The position numbers and the translations under genes were made by a program. The notes beneath the pieces were generated by a model, which saw nothing but the letters and a program-made list of their open reading frames with translations, was not told the DNA's origin and did no database searches. Positions 56,701 to 63,827 of a DNA stretch of 64,000 nucleotides are shown piece by piece. Source of the DNA: Eubacteriales bacterium (lineage in GTDB: Bacteria; Bacillota; Clostridia; Lachnospirales; Lachnospiraceae); contig JAUNJN010000004.1 of NCBI GenBank assembly GCA_030533235.1, forward strand, positions 1 to 64,000, written 5' to 3'. Within the stretch, counting starts at the first letter, position 1, and the number at the start of each line of letters is the position of its first letter.

Positions 56701-57855
56701 TGACGCACCGGAACCGGGTTCACCGCCCTTGAAGCTTATACAGATTTCAAGGTTCTTGTCTGCATCATACGGAACCTCTGCGATCTTTGTCTCTGCGTTA
56801 AATTCAAGATTTTCTGCAACTCCATCTACACGATAGACATTTTGCGTAAGACCTGTTTCTTCTTCCACGTAATCGTCTAATTCCTGACCATCATTCAGTT
56901 CGTACTTTACATAGATTTTGGTTGAATCTGTAAATTGTTCCTTCGATTGAACCGAATTATCAGATACTTCAATCCAGCTATTTTCCTCACCGGTTTTTGA
57001 AACAGACACTTTTCCGTTCTGGCTGTTTTGAATACGGAATGATACATCACCCGGATTTGCCTGCGGTCCCTGATTACCGCCCTTGAAGCTTATACAGATT
57101 TCAAGGTTCTTGTTTGCATTATACGGAACCTCTGCGATCTTTGTCTCTGCGTTAAATTCAAGATTTTTTGCAACTCCATCTACACGATAGACATTTTGCG
57201 TAAGATGTGTTTCCGGATCCTCGTAATCGTCTAATTCCTGACCAGCATTCAGTTCGTACTTTACATAGATTTTGGCTGCATCTGTAAATTGTTCCTTCGA
57301 TTGAACCGAATTATCAGATACTTCAATCCAGCTATTTTCCTCACCGGTTTTTGAAACAAACACTTTTCCGTTCTGACCGTTATTAACCCGGAAGCTTACA
57401 TCACCCGGATTTGCCTGCGATCCCGGATTATTATCTTGAGCCAGTCTTATTTCAATCTCTTGTCTATTAGATGCAACAACCGTCGTTTGATAGGTGTATG
57501 AACCATCTTCATTTACAGTCGCCTCACCATCCTTTGTGTATCCTTCGGCAGGCTTTACTGTTACCTTTACTGTTGTACCTGCTGCAATCGAATTAGCCGA
57601 TTCCCATGAATACCACACAGTACCGCTTTGATCTGCTTGATTTTCCGTGAAATCTTCTTTTGCAAGATCAACGCTTGATCCCTCTCCAATCTGATAGGAG
57701 ATACTGTTGCACCCATCCATAGGTGTTAATCGAATACGGAAAGTTCCCGTATCCTCAGCCGCTCTCGCCACAATACCATTCGTAAGTAACGTCGAGCACA
57801 TGATAATAGCACTCATCAGATAGGCTAATATTCGTTTTGCTTTTCTTTTTCTCAT
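53746..57855 (-). CDS. Large secreted protein with cell-wall-binding repeats
   Basis: 1369 residues. A signal peptide (MRKRKAKRILAYLMSAIIMC onward; probable cut after ARAA before EDTGT) is followed by a beta-rich region, two tandem 118-residue repeats (about 145-380), a long unidentified region, a Cys-rich part with CxC/CxxC pairs (about 1000-1130), and about eight C-terminal repeats of the choline-binding type (for example GWIKDGSDWYYLTGSGAMQT, about 1190-1369), which attach such proteins to the wall. No sortase motif. AAGGAGG precedes the start. Its role is unknown; adhesion or glycan binding is plausible. It faces an HTH regulator across a 216-nt region. Confidence 0.88.
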   Translation of the reverse strand: MRKRKAKRILAYLMSAIIMCSTLLTNGIVARAAEDTGTFRIRLTPMDGCNSISYQIGEGSSVDLAKEDFTENQADQSGTVWYSWESANSIAAGTTVKVTVKPAEGYTKDGEATVNEDGSYTYQTTVVASNRQEIEIRLAQDNNPGSQANPGDVSFRVNNGQNGKVFVSKTGEENSWIEVSDNSVQSKEQFTDAAKIYVKYELNAGQELDDYEDPETHLTQNVYRVDGVAKNLEFNAETKIAEVPYNANKNLEICISFKGGNQGPQANPGDVSFRIQNSQNGKVSVSKTGEENSWIEVSDNSVQSKEQFTDSTKIYVKYELNDGQELDDYVEEETGLTQNVYRVDGVAENLEFNAETKIAEVPYDADKNLEICISFKGGEPGSGASKDYPFENEATSNITFEGTQNWDGAGIPVTAMYYINGVAAQNRVYDEESQKDIVTHLTSITYPYDENDERTPKITVGNVEVPAVEFEFSNPINMRYTSIEINGTDYSNMIPGTNSATREWDILDAMSLNGNSQDISFIIQVPKADTYNVKADMEIIGETRYTYESNDSKVKFTIDNGLNGTVGYKYDTFDCPDVSVDSATFPISLEEGKTFTIFATPKETFEFGGISLIVNGERIPWEDVGNPNIDDIFTADGMSFVITESIANKDELEILVSFSEDEEWMANQMRYFPTGNFLWSNLEEDRETDMFLDHTQVKFVRFEYKDREGEKVVIDDIKDMNKESYLSFSENYDKGEATLFAGGKLTVQLVPRYGYQVVEFGPNGGTFGPEEDAIATYTFTIANGNAHLGARCAPVDDAVNAVATGITDGGIALDVEGDENFTIGTAVLEVTDTETSETEEAAFANAAPGYEVDSYLDLSLNNVVYKGSADDVWATEVSELANPATISLTVDDEITEDVEIIHQKHDGTYEVLEAAYDAATKTITFETDSFSKYAIAQKKDHIHSYTKEIVSEDTKVADATCTTGGVYKKSCACGAIGEETFTTDPLGHTMTAVKAKEANCKNAGNYAYWTCASEPGVYYKNPEGTETFANLAATVIPRNDSHDFAGQPYISDGAGHHYQTCKACGKHSELAACRGGKATCGTKATCEVCGEKYGNVDTSNHVIPDEKNSVSCFCGAIKNLNATIYDSKIHSETLQYTGTEVKPVITIDGLQEGVDFKVEQTAKVNPGVYTVTVTGIGSYAGTRTVEWKIISDNGWQMVGDEWMFVEDGLPKSGWVDDNGTWYYMDETGIMQTGWAKDDDTWYYMDESGAMQTGWIKDGSDWYYLTGSGAMQTGWILDGSTWYYLTESGAMATGWLKDGNTWYYMDGSGAMQTGWVLDGRTWYYMDSSGAMQTGWVYVGGKWYYMYESGAMASNTYIDGYYVNASGAWVR
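56720..57427 (-). repeat. Tandem 354-bp duplication inside the wall-protein gene
   Basis: The block encoding NPGDVSFR through ICISFKGG occurs twice in direct tandem with a 354-bp (118-codon) period and near identity, including long runs of identical DNA (for example around 56731 and 57085). The high identity suggests a recent duplication or gene conversion. Confidence 0.9.
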
Positions 57856-57932
57856 ACTGTTTCCTCCTTACATAATTTTCCCGTCAAATAGTCGCCTTTT
57901 TTGTTTTTTTAAAGCAACTAACGCATGGAATA

Positions 57933-57961
57933 ATTATACCAAAAAACAACAAAACACTCAA
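57933..57961 (-). promoter_or_regulatory. Predicted promoter of the wall-protein gene
   Basis: -35 TTGAGT (57956-57961), 17-nt spacer, consensus -10 TATAAT (57933-57938), about 70 nt before the start codon. Confidence 0.7.
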
Positions 57962-57968
57962 CAACTTT

Positions 57969-58000
57969 ACCATTTTTGTCATTTACCAGTTTTGTCACCT
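57969..58000. promoter_or_regulatory. Direct repeats in the shared intergenic region (candidate operator)
   Basis: Two copies of ACCA-N2-TTTGTCA (starting 57969 and 57985) with a 16-nt period, lying between the -35 of the wall-protein promoter and the -35 of the regulator promoter. A helical-turn-spaced direct repeat is a common binding site for an HTH protein; the regulator at 58072 is the obvious candidate. Confidence 0.45.
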
Positions 58001-58004
58001 AAAT

Positions 58005-58032
58005 TTGACAGTTTCCGACAATCGAGTATAAT
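58005..58032 (+). promoter_or_regulatory. Predicted promoter of the HTH regulator gene
   Basis: Consensus -35 TTGACA (58005-58010), 16-nt spacer, consensus -10 TATAAT (58027-58032), 40 nt before the start codon. Confidence 0.78.
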
Positions 58033-58071
58033 GAAAGTACGAGAACAAGAAGCTTAACAAGGAGAATCAGG

Positions 58072-59796
58072 ATGGAATTTCACACATTGATCAATCAGTA
58101 TATCGACATGCTTGGCTGTTCGGCACGGGAGCTGGCGGATGCCTCCGGTCTGTCCAACGCTGTCATCAGCCGCTATCGCTCCGGCGAACGAAAGCCGGCA
58201 CCGGATAGCGAACAGCTCGAAAAAATTGCAGATGGTATCAGCAAACTGGCAGCTCCAAAACAGCTTTCCGATCTAACAACCGAAAAGCTGCTGGATGAAT
58301 TTCGTGAAATTCTCGGGAAAGACGCAAAGAGCTATGCGGACTTTGCAAACAAATTTTCAATGCTGATTGATACATTGAAAATCAACATGAAGGATTTATC
58401 TGCTGCAACAAATTACGAAACCTCATACCTGTATCGCATCCGTCTGGGACAACGCCATCCCAATGACCTCAATGCGTTTGCAAACAGCATCTGCCACTTT
58501 GTTGCTTCACACTTTGATACACCAAACAATCAGGCAGTGCTTGCAAAACTGATTGCATGTTCTCCGGAAGATTTATATGACGTTTCGGCCTGCACACGAT
58601 TACTAAAGAGCTGGCTTACCGACATCCCCACTGAAGCAGGCGATGAGATGAGCAGCTTCCTAAAAAAGCTTGATGAATTTGATTTGGACGAATATATACG
58701 TGCCATACATTTTGACAAAATGAAGGTTCCGTCGTTTCCGTTTTACAAGGTATCCGACAAGCATTATTACGGGATTGAAGAAATGCGTAAGGGAGAATTG
58801 GATTTTTTTAAGGCGACGGTACTGTCGAGATCAAAGGAGCCAATCTTCATGTGCTCCGACATGCCGATGGCAGATATGGCAGAGGAGATGGACTTTAACA
58901 AAAAGTGGATGTTTGGTATTGCCATGTCTCTAAAGAAAGGTCTTCACCTCAACATCATCCACAACATCGACCGTCCGTTTGAAGAAATGATGTTGGGACT
59001 TGAAGCATGGATTCCGATTTACATGACCGGACAGATCTCCCCTTATCATTTACCGGATTTAACCACAAACATTTATCATCACTTTAACTATGTCTCCGGC
59101 GCGGTTGCACTCACCGGCGAATGTATCGATGGTTATCACGGAAACGGCAAATATTATCTCACCGGCAATCGTGAGGAGGTTGCTTATTACCGACAAAAAG
59201 CAAAGGACCTTCTCTCCAAGGCAAAGCCTCTGATGGAAATCTACCGCAGTCCGGCCAAGCAGCAATTTTGCGAATTCGAGAAACACATTTCCACCGAAGC
59301 CGGCACGCGCTATTGCATGCTGTCAGTGCCGCCGATTTACAGTATCTCGGATGATCTGCTCACCCGCATCCTCCAACGAAGCAATGCATCCTCCGAAACC
59401 TGCGAGGAGGTGCGTGCTTATGTAAAACTGCAACGTACACTGACAAGCCACACTCTTCAGACAAATCATATGTCTATCGTAATGTCAAATATTACGGAAC
59501 AGGAATTTGACAAGCATCCGGTTGCGCTGTCCTTATCCGGCTTGTTCAAGGAAGCTGAAATCTGTTATACATATGAGGAATACGCAGAGCACGTAAGGCT
59601 TACCGAACAATATGCAAATGAAAATGCAAGCTACACCCTAAAGTGCTCAGACGACCTCACCTTCCGCAATATTCAGGTACAGCTTTTGGAAAATAAATGC
59701 ATTGTCATTTCAAAGGAAAAGACTCCGTCTATTCATTTTGTCATCCGTCATCCAAAGATGCTTGATGCGATGTACCACTTTTATTTATCAGAATAA
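58072..59796 (+). CDS. XRE-type helix-turn-helix protein with large unknown C-terminal domain
   Basis: 574 residues. Residues about 1-60 are an XRE-like HTH (CSARELADASGLSNAVISRY, then RSGERKPAPDSEQL). A second HTH-like segment follows at about 98-145 (INMKDLSAATNYETSYLYRI). The remaining 430 residues have no motif that I recognise, no membrane helix and no signal peptide. AGGAG lies upstream of the ATG. It is divergent from the wall-protein gene, so it may control it. Its 3' end overlaps that of the CPBP gene by 16 nt, in convergent orientation. Confidence 0.75.
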   Translation: MEFHTLINQYIDMLGCSARELADASGLSNAVISRYRSGERKPAPDSEQLEKIADGISKLAAPKQLSDLTTEKLLDEFREILGKDAKSYADFANKFSMLIDTLKINMKDLSAATNYETSYLYRIRLGQRHPNDLNAFANSICHFVASHFDTPNNQAVLAKLIACSPEDLYDVSACTRLLKSWLTDIPTEAGDEMSSFLKKLDEFDLDEYIRAIHFDKMKVPSFPFYKVSDKHYYGIEEMRKGELDFFKATVLSRSKEPIFMCSDMPMADMAEEMDFNKKWMFGIAMSLKKGLHLNIIHNIDRPFEEMMLGLEAWIPIYMTGQISPYHLPDLTTNIYHHFNYVSGAVALTGECIDGYHGNGKYYLTGNREEVAYYRQKAKDLLSKAKPLMEIYRSPAKQQFCEFEKHISTEAGTRYCMLSVPPIYSISDDLLTRILQRSNASSETCEEVRAYVKLQRTLTSHTLQTNHMSIVMSNITEQEFDKHPVALSLSGLFKEAEICYTYEEYAEHVRLTEQYANENASYTLKCSDDLTFRNIQVQLLENKCIVISKEKTPSIHFVIRHPKMLDAMYHFYLSE

Positions 59797-60593
59797 AGAC
59801 GACCTTTTTTCCACACCAAATACAGTCCCATGACAAGTCCAATCTGCACTGCATAAATTCCTATTGCAGCAGGCATAAGTGTTTCCAGCGAACGCAGGGA
59901 ATACATACCTCCGAGTACCGTATTCCCCCACGCATGGAGCAAAACAGTTAGCCAGATGCTGTTTGTAATTTTGTATGCAACCGCAAGCGTGATTCCCAGC
60001 GTGATACAATACAAGGTAAACGCCACAAAGCTGTAATTACACTGGCTTGTATTCGGAACGAACCATAATGGAATATGCCAACAGCTCCAAATCACACCCT
60101 CGATTACGCATGCAACAAAAAAAGGCAATTTCTTCTCAAGAATCGGCTGCAAGATTCCTCTCCAGCCGACCTCCTCCAACCCACCGCCAAGTATCATAAG
60201 TGGGATAAACAGGATAAACAAATACACCGGATTTCCAAGATAATCTTCAACTATGATGCATGCAAAAAATTGAATTATTGCAAGCACGAAACCAACAATC
60301 GCAAATGCCTTCTTGTTTCCGACACAGACAATCGATTTCACAAATTCTTTAAGTGTCACCTTCTCATACCTACGCTTCACGATATACGCTGCATAACAAG
60401 GTGCCATACCTGCTCCAAAACCAATCAATGCAAAATGAAGAAGCTTTCCAAATCCGCCCTGCAGCAGATCAAGTTTATAAGCCCCAATCAAGAAAAGCTC
60501 CGTTCCCCAAGCTATCAAAAATGTAAATGCCAAATAGAGGATTGCTTGTTTTTTTGTTTCTTTGTCTTTTATTTTATCCATAACTCGTTCCAT
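59781..60593 (-). CDS. CPBP-family intramembrane metalloprotease
   Basis: 270 residues, about seven or eight hydrophobic helices. The Abi/CPBP catalytic motifs are LEEVGWRGIL (EExxxR) and WSCWHIPLWF with the catalytic His, plus a later HAWGN segment. Such enzymes cleave membrane or prenylated peptides, and some give immunity to bacteriocins. AAAGGA precedes the ATG closely; Met5 is an alternative start. The TetR-type operator at 60628-60648 lies just upstream, so it is likely controlled by the TetR gene before it. Confidence 0.88.
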   Translation of the reverse strand: MERVMDKIKDKETKKQAILYLAFTFLIAWGTELFLIGAYKLDLLQGGFGKLLHFALIGFGAGMAPCYAAYIVKRRYEKVTLKEFVKSIVCVGNKKAFAIVGFVLAIIQFFACIIVEDYLGNPVYLFILFIPLMILGGGLEEVGWRGILQPILEKKLPFFVACVIEGVIWSCWHIPLWFVPNTSQCNYSFVAFTLYCITLGITLAVAYKITNSIWLTVLLHAWGNTVLGGMYSLRSLETLMPAAIGIYAVQIGLVMGLYLVWKKGRLYSDK

Positions 60594-60627
60594 ATTCCTT
60601 TCCCCATACTACATTTCAAGTTTCTTT

Positions 60628-60648
60628 TTCAGACCATCAGTCTGTAAA
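60628..60648. promoter_or_regulatory. TetR-type operator upstream of the CPBP gene
   Basis: A dyad CAGAC-CATCA-GTCTG (60630-60644). Read on the minus strand the site is TTTACAGACTGATGGTCTGA, which matches the site at 61364-61383 in front of tetR at most positions (TTTACAGACT, TGGT and TG shared). Confidence 0.6.
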
Positions 60649-60655
60649 TGATAAA

Positions 60656-60691
60656 ATATAATAGAAAACCAAAACCGGTTTTCTATTATAT
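60656..60691 (-). terminator. 15-bp perfect hairpin downstream of tetR (weak terminator)
   Basis: ATATAATAGAAAACC (60656-60670) / GGTTTTCTATTATAT (60677-60691), 6-nt loop; on the minus strand it is followed by TTTATC. It could end the TetR transcript partly, but the stem is AT-rich and also carries TATAAT-like and TATTAT boxes. Confidence 0.5.
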
Positions 60692-60709
60692 TTCGGGCGC
60701 GCTTGTCGC

Positions 60710-61354
60710 CTACTTTAGTTCTTGAATTACATCTTGCACACGACCGTAGGCAGCCTGATCCACCATATCGATACCAAGCGTATGCATAATACGATACAAA
60801 ATCGCAACCTTGTGTTCCGGATTTTCCATCGTCTCCGTGTAAATCAATGGATTCATCCACACATTGGACAATACCATGAGCACCTGCGCCGTCTCCATCG
60901 GATACTCACAAGTTATCGAGCCATCTAAAATACCCTCCTGCAAAACCGGATAAATATATCGTGGCGCAACATCCTCAATTGTATCCTTCATATGGAGCGC
61001 GAGAAAATGTGGATTTTCCAATAAATTCGGCAGGGATTTCATAAATCTTATGTGCTCATCATCCTGAAAGGAATTCATAAACATCGCCCGAAGCTTTTCT
61101 CCGCCGTTCATCTTATCAGACGTCACAATCCGCATCATCTCACTGCTCGTACGCTTTGCTATGATGTCGTATACCGTAAGCAGTATCTGCTCCTTCGAGG
61201 AAAAATGATGGTAAATCGCACCTTTGCTAAGTCCGGTCGCATCGATAATATCCTGAACGGATGTATTTTCATATCCCTTTGTGATGAAAAGCTCCATCGC
61301 CTTGTCCACGATTTTCTTTTCCGTTTCCTCCGGATACTTGTTTCTTGGCATCAT
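60710..61354 (-). CDS. TetR-family transcriptional regulator
   Basis: 214 residues. The N-terminal HTH is textbook: KKIVDKAMELFITKGYENTS then VQDIIDATGLSKGAIYHHFS and SKEQILLTVYDII. The C-terminal ligand domain is unassigned. GGAG precedes the start (Met1 or Met2). It lies between the SDR and CPBP genes, and its own promoter carries a matching operator, so it probably represses itself and CPBP. The ligand is unknown. Confidence 0.92.
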   Translation of the reverse strand: MMPRNKYPEETEKKIVDKAMELFITKGYENTSVQDIIDATGLSKGAIYHHFSSKEQILLTVYDIIAKRTSSEMMRIVTSDKMNGGEKLRAMFMNSFQDDEHIRFMKSLPNLLENPHFLALHMKDTIEDVAPRYIYPVLQEGILDGSITCEYPMETAQVLMVLSNVWMNPLIYTETMENPEHKVAILYRIMHTLGIDMVDQAAYGRVQDVIQELK

Positions 61355-61363
61355 GCTCTCCTT

Positions 61364-61384
61364 TTACAGACTATTGGTTTGTAT
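61364..61384. promoter_or_regulatory. TetR-type operator in the tetR promoter
   Basis: TTTACAGACTATTGGTTTGTA, with dyad ACAGAC/GTTTGT, lies between the -10 and the Shine-Dalgarno of tetR. It matches the site at 60628-60648, so binding would block the start of transcription. Confidence 0.62.
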
Positions 61385-61386
61385 AA

Positions 61387-61415
61387 ATAGTAATACACAA
61401 TAAAGAGTCTGTCAA
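61387..61415 (-). promoter_or_regulatory. Predicted tetR promoter
   Basis: Consensus -35 TTGACA (61410-61415), 17-nt spacer, -10 TACTAT (61387-61392), with the operator immediately downstream. Confidence 0.72.
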
Positions 61416-61424
61416 CAAAAAATT

Positions 61425-62228
61425 TTACCATGTACGCGAATCCATCTGACGGAACTGCGCAACCGTTGATACATGAGAATTCAGACCCCCGTCTACATTG
61501 ATAATCTGTCCGCTCACATAGTTGCTTTCGTCTGAAGCAAGATATACGCACATATGTCCGATATCCTCCGGACATCCGTATCGATTGACCATGATGTTGC
61601 TGAGGAAAATATCCTTCAAGGCCTGTGGCACATACGCCTCATTCTGCGGAGTTACAATAAGACCCGGTCGCACGCAGTTACAACGGATGTTTTTCTTACC
61701 GTATTGCAAAGCGGTAGACTGTGTGAGCATATCAACGCCCGCCTTTGCACACGCATACGCAGTAGAGCCGAGGTCTCCTCCGCAGGATGCCATGGAGCCG
61801 ATATTGATGATGGAACCACCTGTCTGATTTTTCTCCATATACGGGAGCACACACTTTGTCGCATAAAATGTACCGCGTACATCGCTCTGGAACACAGCAT
61901 CCCACATCTCAAGCGTAAGCTCGTCCACACGTCCATCCTTCAATCCAACATTTGCCGCATTATTAACCAACACGTCAATGGTTCCGTATCGGGAGGCTGT
62001 ATCCGAAAACAATGCTTCAATGCTTTCCGGATTCGTAATATCCATAAAATGATAATATGCTTCTCCGCCATTCTGCTTGATTGCATCCACAACTGCCTGA
62101 CCTTTTTCTTCTCTTCGCCCGCATATAACAACCTTTGCTCCCTCTGCTGCAAATAAGCTTGCGATACCAACACCAATCCCGCTCGTAGAGCCGGTTACAA
62201 TTGCCACCTTATCCTTTAATCTGTTCAT
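61425..62228 (-). CDS. Short-chain dehydrogenase/reductase (SDR)
   Basis: 267 residues from MNRLKDKVAIVTGSTSGIGV, with AGGAGG upstream; the longer frame to 62300 has no site. Nucleotide motif TGSTSGIG (12-19), a basic-residue pair in ICGRREEK that suggests NADP, VLVNNAA, and the catalytic Ser and Tyr-x3-Lys in GSMASCGG and STAYACAKAGVD. Its C-terminus (VDGGLNSHVSTVAQFRQM) extends past the usual GG motif. Fatty-acid, steroid or sugar alcohol substrates are all possible. It precedes tetR by about 70 nt. Confidence 0.9.
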   Translation of the reverse strand: MNRLKDKVAIVTGSTSGIGVGIASLFAAEGAKVVICGRREEKGQAVVDAIKQNGGEAYYHFMDITNPESIEALFSDTASRYGTIDVLVNNAANVGLKDGRVDELTLEMWDAVFQSDVRGTFYATKCVLPYMEKNQTGGSIINIGSMASCGGDLGSTAYACAKAGVDMLTQSTALQYGKKNIRCNCVRPGLIVTPQNEAYVPQALKDIFLSNIMVNRYGCPEDIGHMCVYLASDESNYVSGQIINVDGGLNSHVSTVAQFRQMDSRTW

Positions 62229-62257
62229 ACGAATACCTCCTGTTTTCAATATTTCAT

Positions 62258-62277
62258 CTTCACACCAAAAAGTGAAG
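62258..62277. promoter_or_regulatory. Dyad upstream of the SDR gene (candidate operator)
   Basis: CTTCAC-N8-GTGAAG perfect dyad, about 30 nt before the SDR start, followed by a second partial dyad and TATATA (62291-62296). No clear -35/-10 with normal spacing was found: TTGACA at 62318-62323 is 21 nt from TATATA. Confidence 0.4.
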
Positions 62278-62339
62278 CTTACTCTTAAACTATATACCAC
62301 CGACCAAAAAAAAGCAATGTCAACATCCTTCTGTATGCA

Positions 62340-62390
62340 AGAAAATAAGGCTGTGTGTACTTGATGTTTCAGTTATCACACAGCCTTATT
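62340..62390 (-). terminator. Intrinsic terminator of argG
   Basis: Stem AATAAGGCTGTGTG (62344-62357) / CACACAGCCTTATT (62377-62390) with a 19-nt loop; on the minus strand a TTATTTTC tract follows. Confidence 0.8.
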
Positions 62391-62404
62391 ATGTCTCATT
62401 CAAA

Positions 62405-63631
62405 TTATTTCTTGTTTTTTTCTACATTCTGCTCCATCATTGCACGAACCTTCATAGAAAGACCGAACAAATTGATGAAACCGGATGCATCCTTGTGATC
62501 ATACAAATCACCGGTTGTGAAGGATGCAAGACTCTCTGAGTAAAGTGAATATGGAGAAGTTGTTCCCTGCTTAATGATATTGCCCTTGTATACCTTGAGC
62601 TTAACTTTACCTGTAACAGTCTCCTGTGTCTTGCTGACAAATGCAGACAAGCTCTCACGAAGCGGACAGAACCACTTTCCTTCATATACGAGATCCGCGA
62701 ACTTTGTAGCAACAAGCTTCTTGTAAGCAAGCGTCTCGCGATCAAGGCAGATTTCCTCAAGCTGTGTATGAGCTTCCATAAGGATTGTTCCGCCCGGCGT
62801 CTCATATACACCACGAGACTTCATACCAACCACACGGTTCTCAACGATATCGATAATACCGATACCATGCTTGCCACCGATACGGTTCAACTCACGAATG
62901 ATATCCGATACCTTCATGCGCTTACCGTTTAAAGCAACCGGTACACCTGCCTCAAAATCAAGTTCAATATCCTCAGCCTCATCCGGAGCATTCTGTGGTG
63001 TAACAGAAAGCACCAAAAGGTCATCATAATTTGGTGCAAGTGCCGGATTCTCAAGCTCTAAGCCTTCATGGCTGATATGCCAGATATTACGGTCGCGGCT
63101 ATATGAATGACTTGCATCAAACGGAAGATCAATACCATGAGCCTTGCAGTAGTCAATCTCATCCTCGCGGGACTGCATCGTCCACTCCGGCTGTCTCCAT
63201 GTAGCGATTACCTTAATATCCGGAGCAAGTGCCTTAATCGAAAGCTCAAAACGAAGCTGATCATTTCCCTTACCGGTCGCACCGTGGCAAATCGCTACTG
63301 CACCTTCCTTACGTGCAATCTCAACAAGCTTCTTTGCGATAACCGGTCTTGCAAATGATGTACCAAGTAAGTACTTGTTCTCATATACTGCATTTGCCTG
63401 TACAGTCGGCATAATATAATCATCACAAAGCTCATCTACTACATCTTCAATATATAACTTCTCAGCGCCTGAATACTTTGCTCTCTCATCGAGACCTTCA
63501 AGCTCACTCTCCTGTCCAACGTCAACACAACAGCAAATAACATCGTAGCCGTATGTCTCCTTCAGCCATGGAATGATTGCTGTCGTATCAAGACCACCTG
63601 AATATGCTAAAACAACTTTTTCTTTCGCCAT
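62405..63631 (-). CDS. argG: Argininosuccinate synthase
   Basis: Joins citrulline and aspartate with ATP in arginine synthesis. 408 residues. The ATP PP-loop is [20 protein letters not shown] (6-25). Other conserved segments are [38 protein letters not shown] and [26 protein letters not shown] precedes the ATG. argH is not adjacent; the gene stands alone between its own promoter and terminator. Confidence 0.97.
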   Translation of the reverse strand: MAKEKVVLAYSGGLDTTAIIPWLKETYGYDVICCCVDVGQESELEGLDERAKYSGAEKLYIEDVVDELCDDYIMPTVQANAVYENKYLLGTSFARPVIAKKLVEIARKEGAVAICHGATGKGNDQLRFELSIKALAPDIKVIATWRQPEWTMQSREDEIDYCKAHGIDLPFDASHSYSRDRNIWHISHEGLELENPALAPNYDDLLVLSVTPQNAPDEAEDIELDFEAGVPVALNGKRMKVSDIIRELNRIGGKHGIGIIDIVENRVVGMKSRGVYETPGGTILMEAHTQLEEICLDRETLAYKKLVATKFADLVYEGKWFCPLRESLSAFVSKTQETVTGKVKLKVYKGNIIKQGTTSPYSLYSESLASFTTGDLYDHKDASGFINLFGLSMKVRAMMEQNVEKNKK

Positions 63632-63650
63632 TTCGAATATCCTCCCGAAA

Positions 63651-63687
63651 AAATAAAATCAAGACAGAAGCATCGCGTATCTGTCTT
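63651..63687 (-). promoter_or_regulatory. Terminator-like hairpin in the argG leader
   Basis: AAGACAGA / TCTGTCTT (63680-63687 with 63661-63668) then GATTTTATTTTTT, on the minus strand, 15-20 nt before the argG Shine-Dalgarno. The expected transcription start (about 63685) lies within the 5' arm. It may be an attenuator or a 5'-end stabilising hairpin. Confidence 0.5.
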
Positions 63688-63691
63688 GTTA

Positions 63692-63720
63692 AATATACAA
63701 CTCATTGTTACATTATGCAA
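63692..63720 (-). promoter_or_regulatory. Predicted argG promoter
   Basis: -35 TTGCAT (63715-63720), 17-nt spacer, -10 TATATT (63692-63697). I could not recognise a clear ArgR box in it. Confidence 0.68.
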
Positions 63721-63827
63721 GAGAAAAGCAAACTTTTTCTCCAATATATTATAATTTTGTGCTATCATAAAAGAAGCAAAAAAACCACATACAAAAATAA
63801 AATGTAAATTGATAAAAGGAGACAACT

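Noticed and set aside
61554..62156. 200-codon open frame on the plus strand
   Set aside because: Antisense to the SDR gene with intact catalytic motifs; no start signal.
59781..62228. Bacteriocin immunity or phage-defence island
   Set aside because: CPBP proteins are sometimes immunity factors, but no precursor peptide, transporter or defence gene lies nearby.
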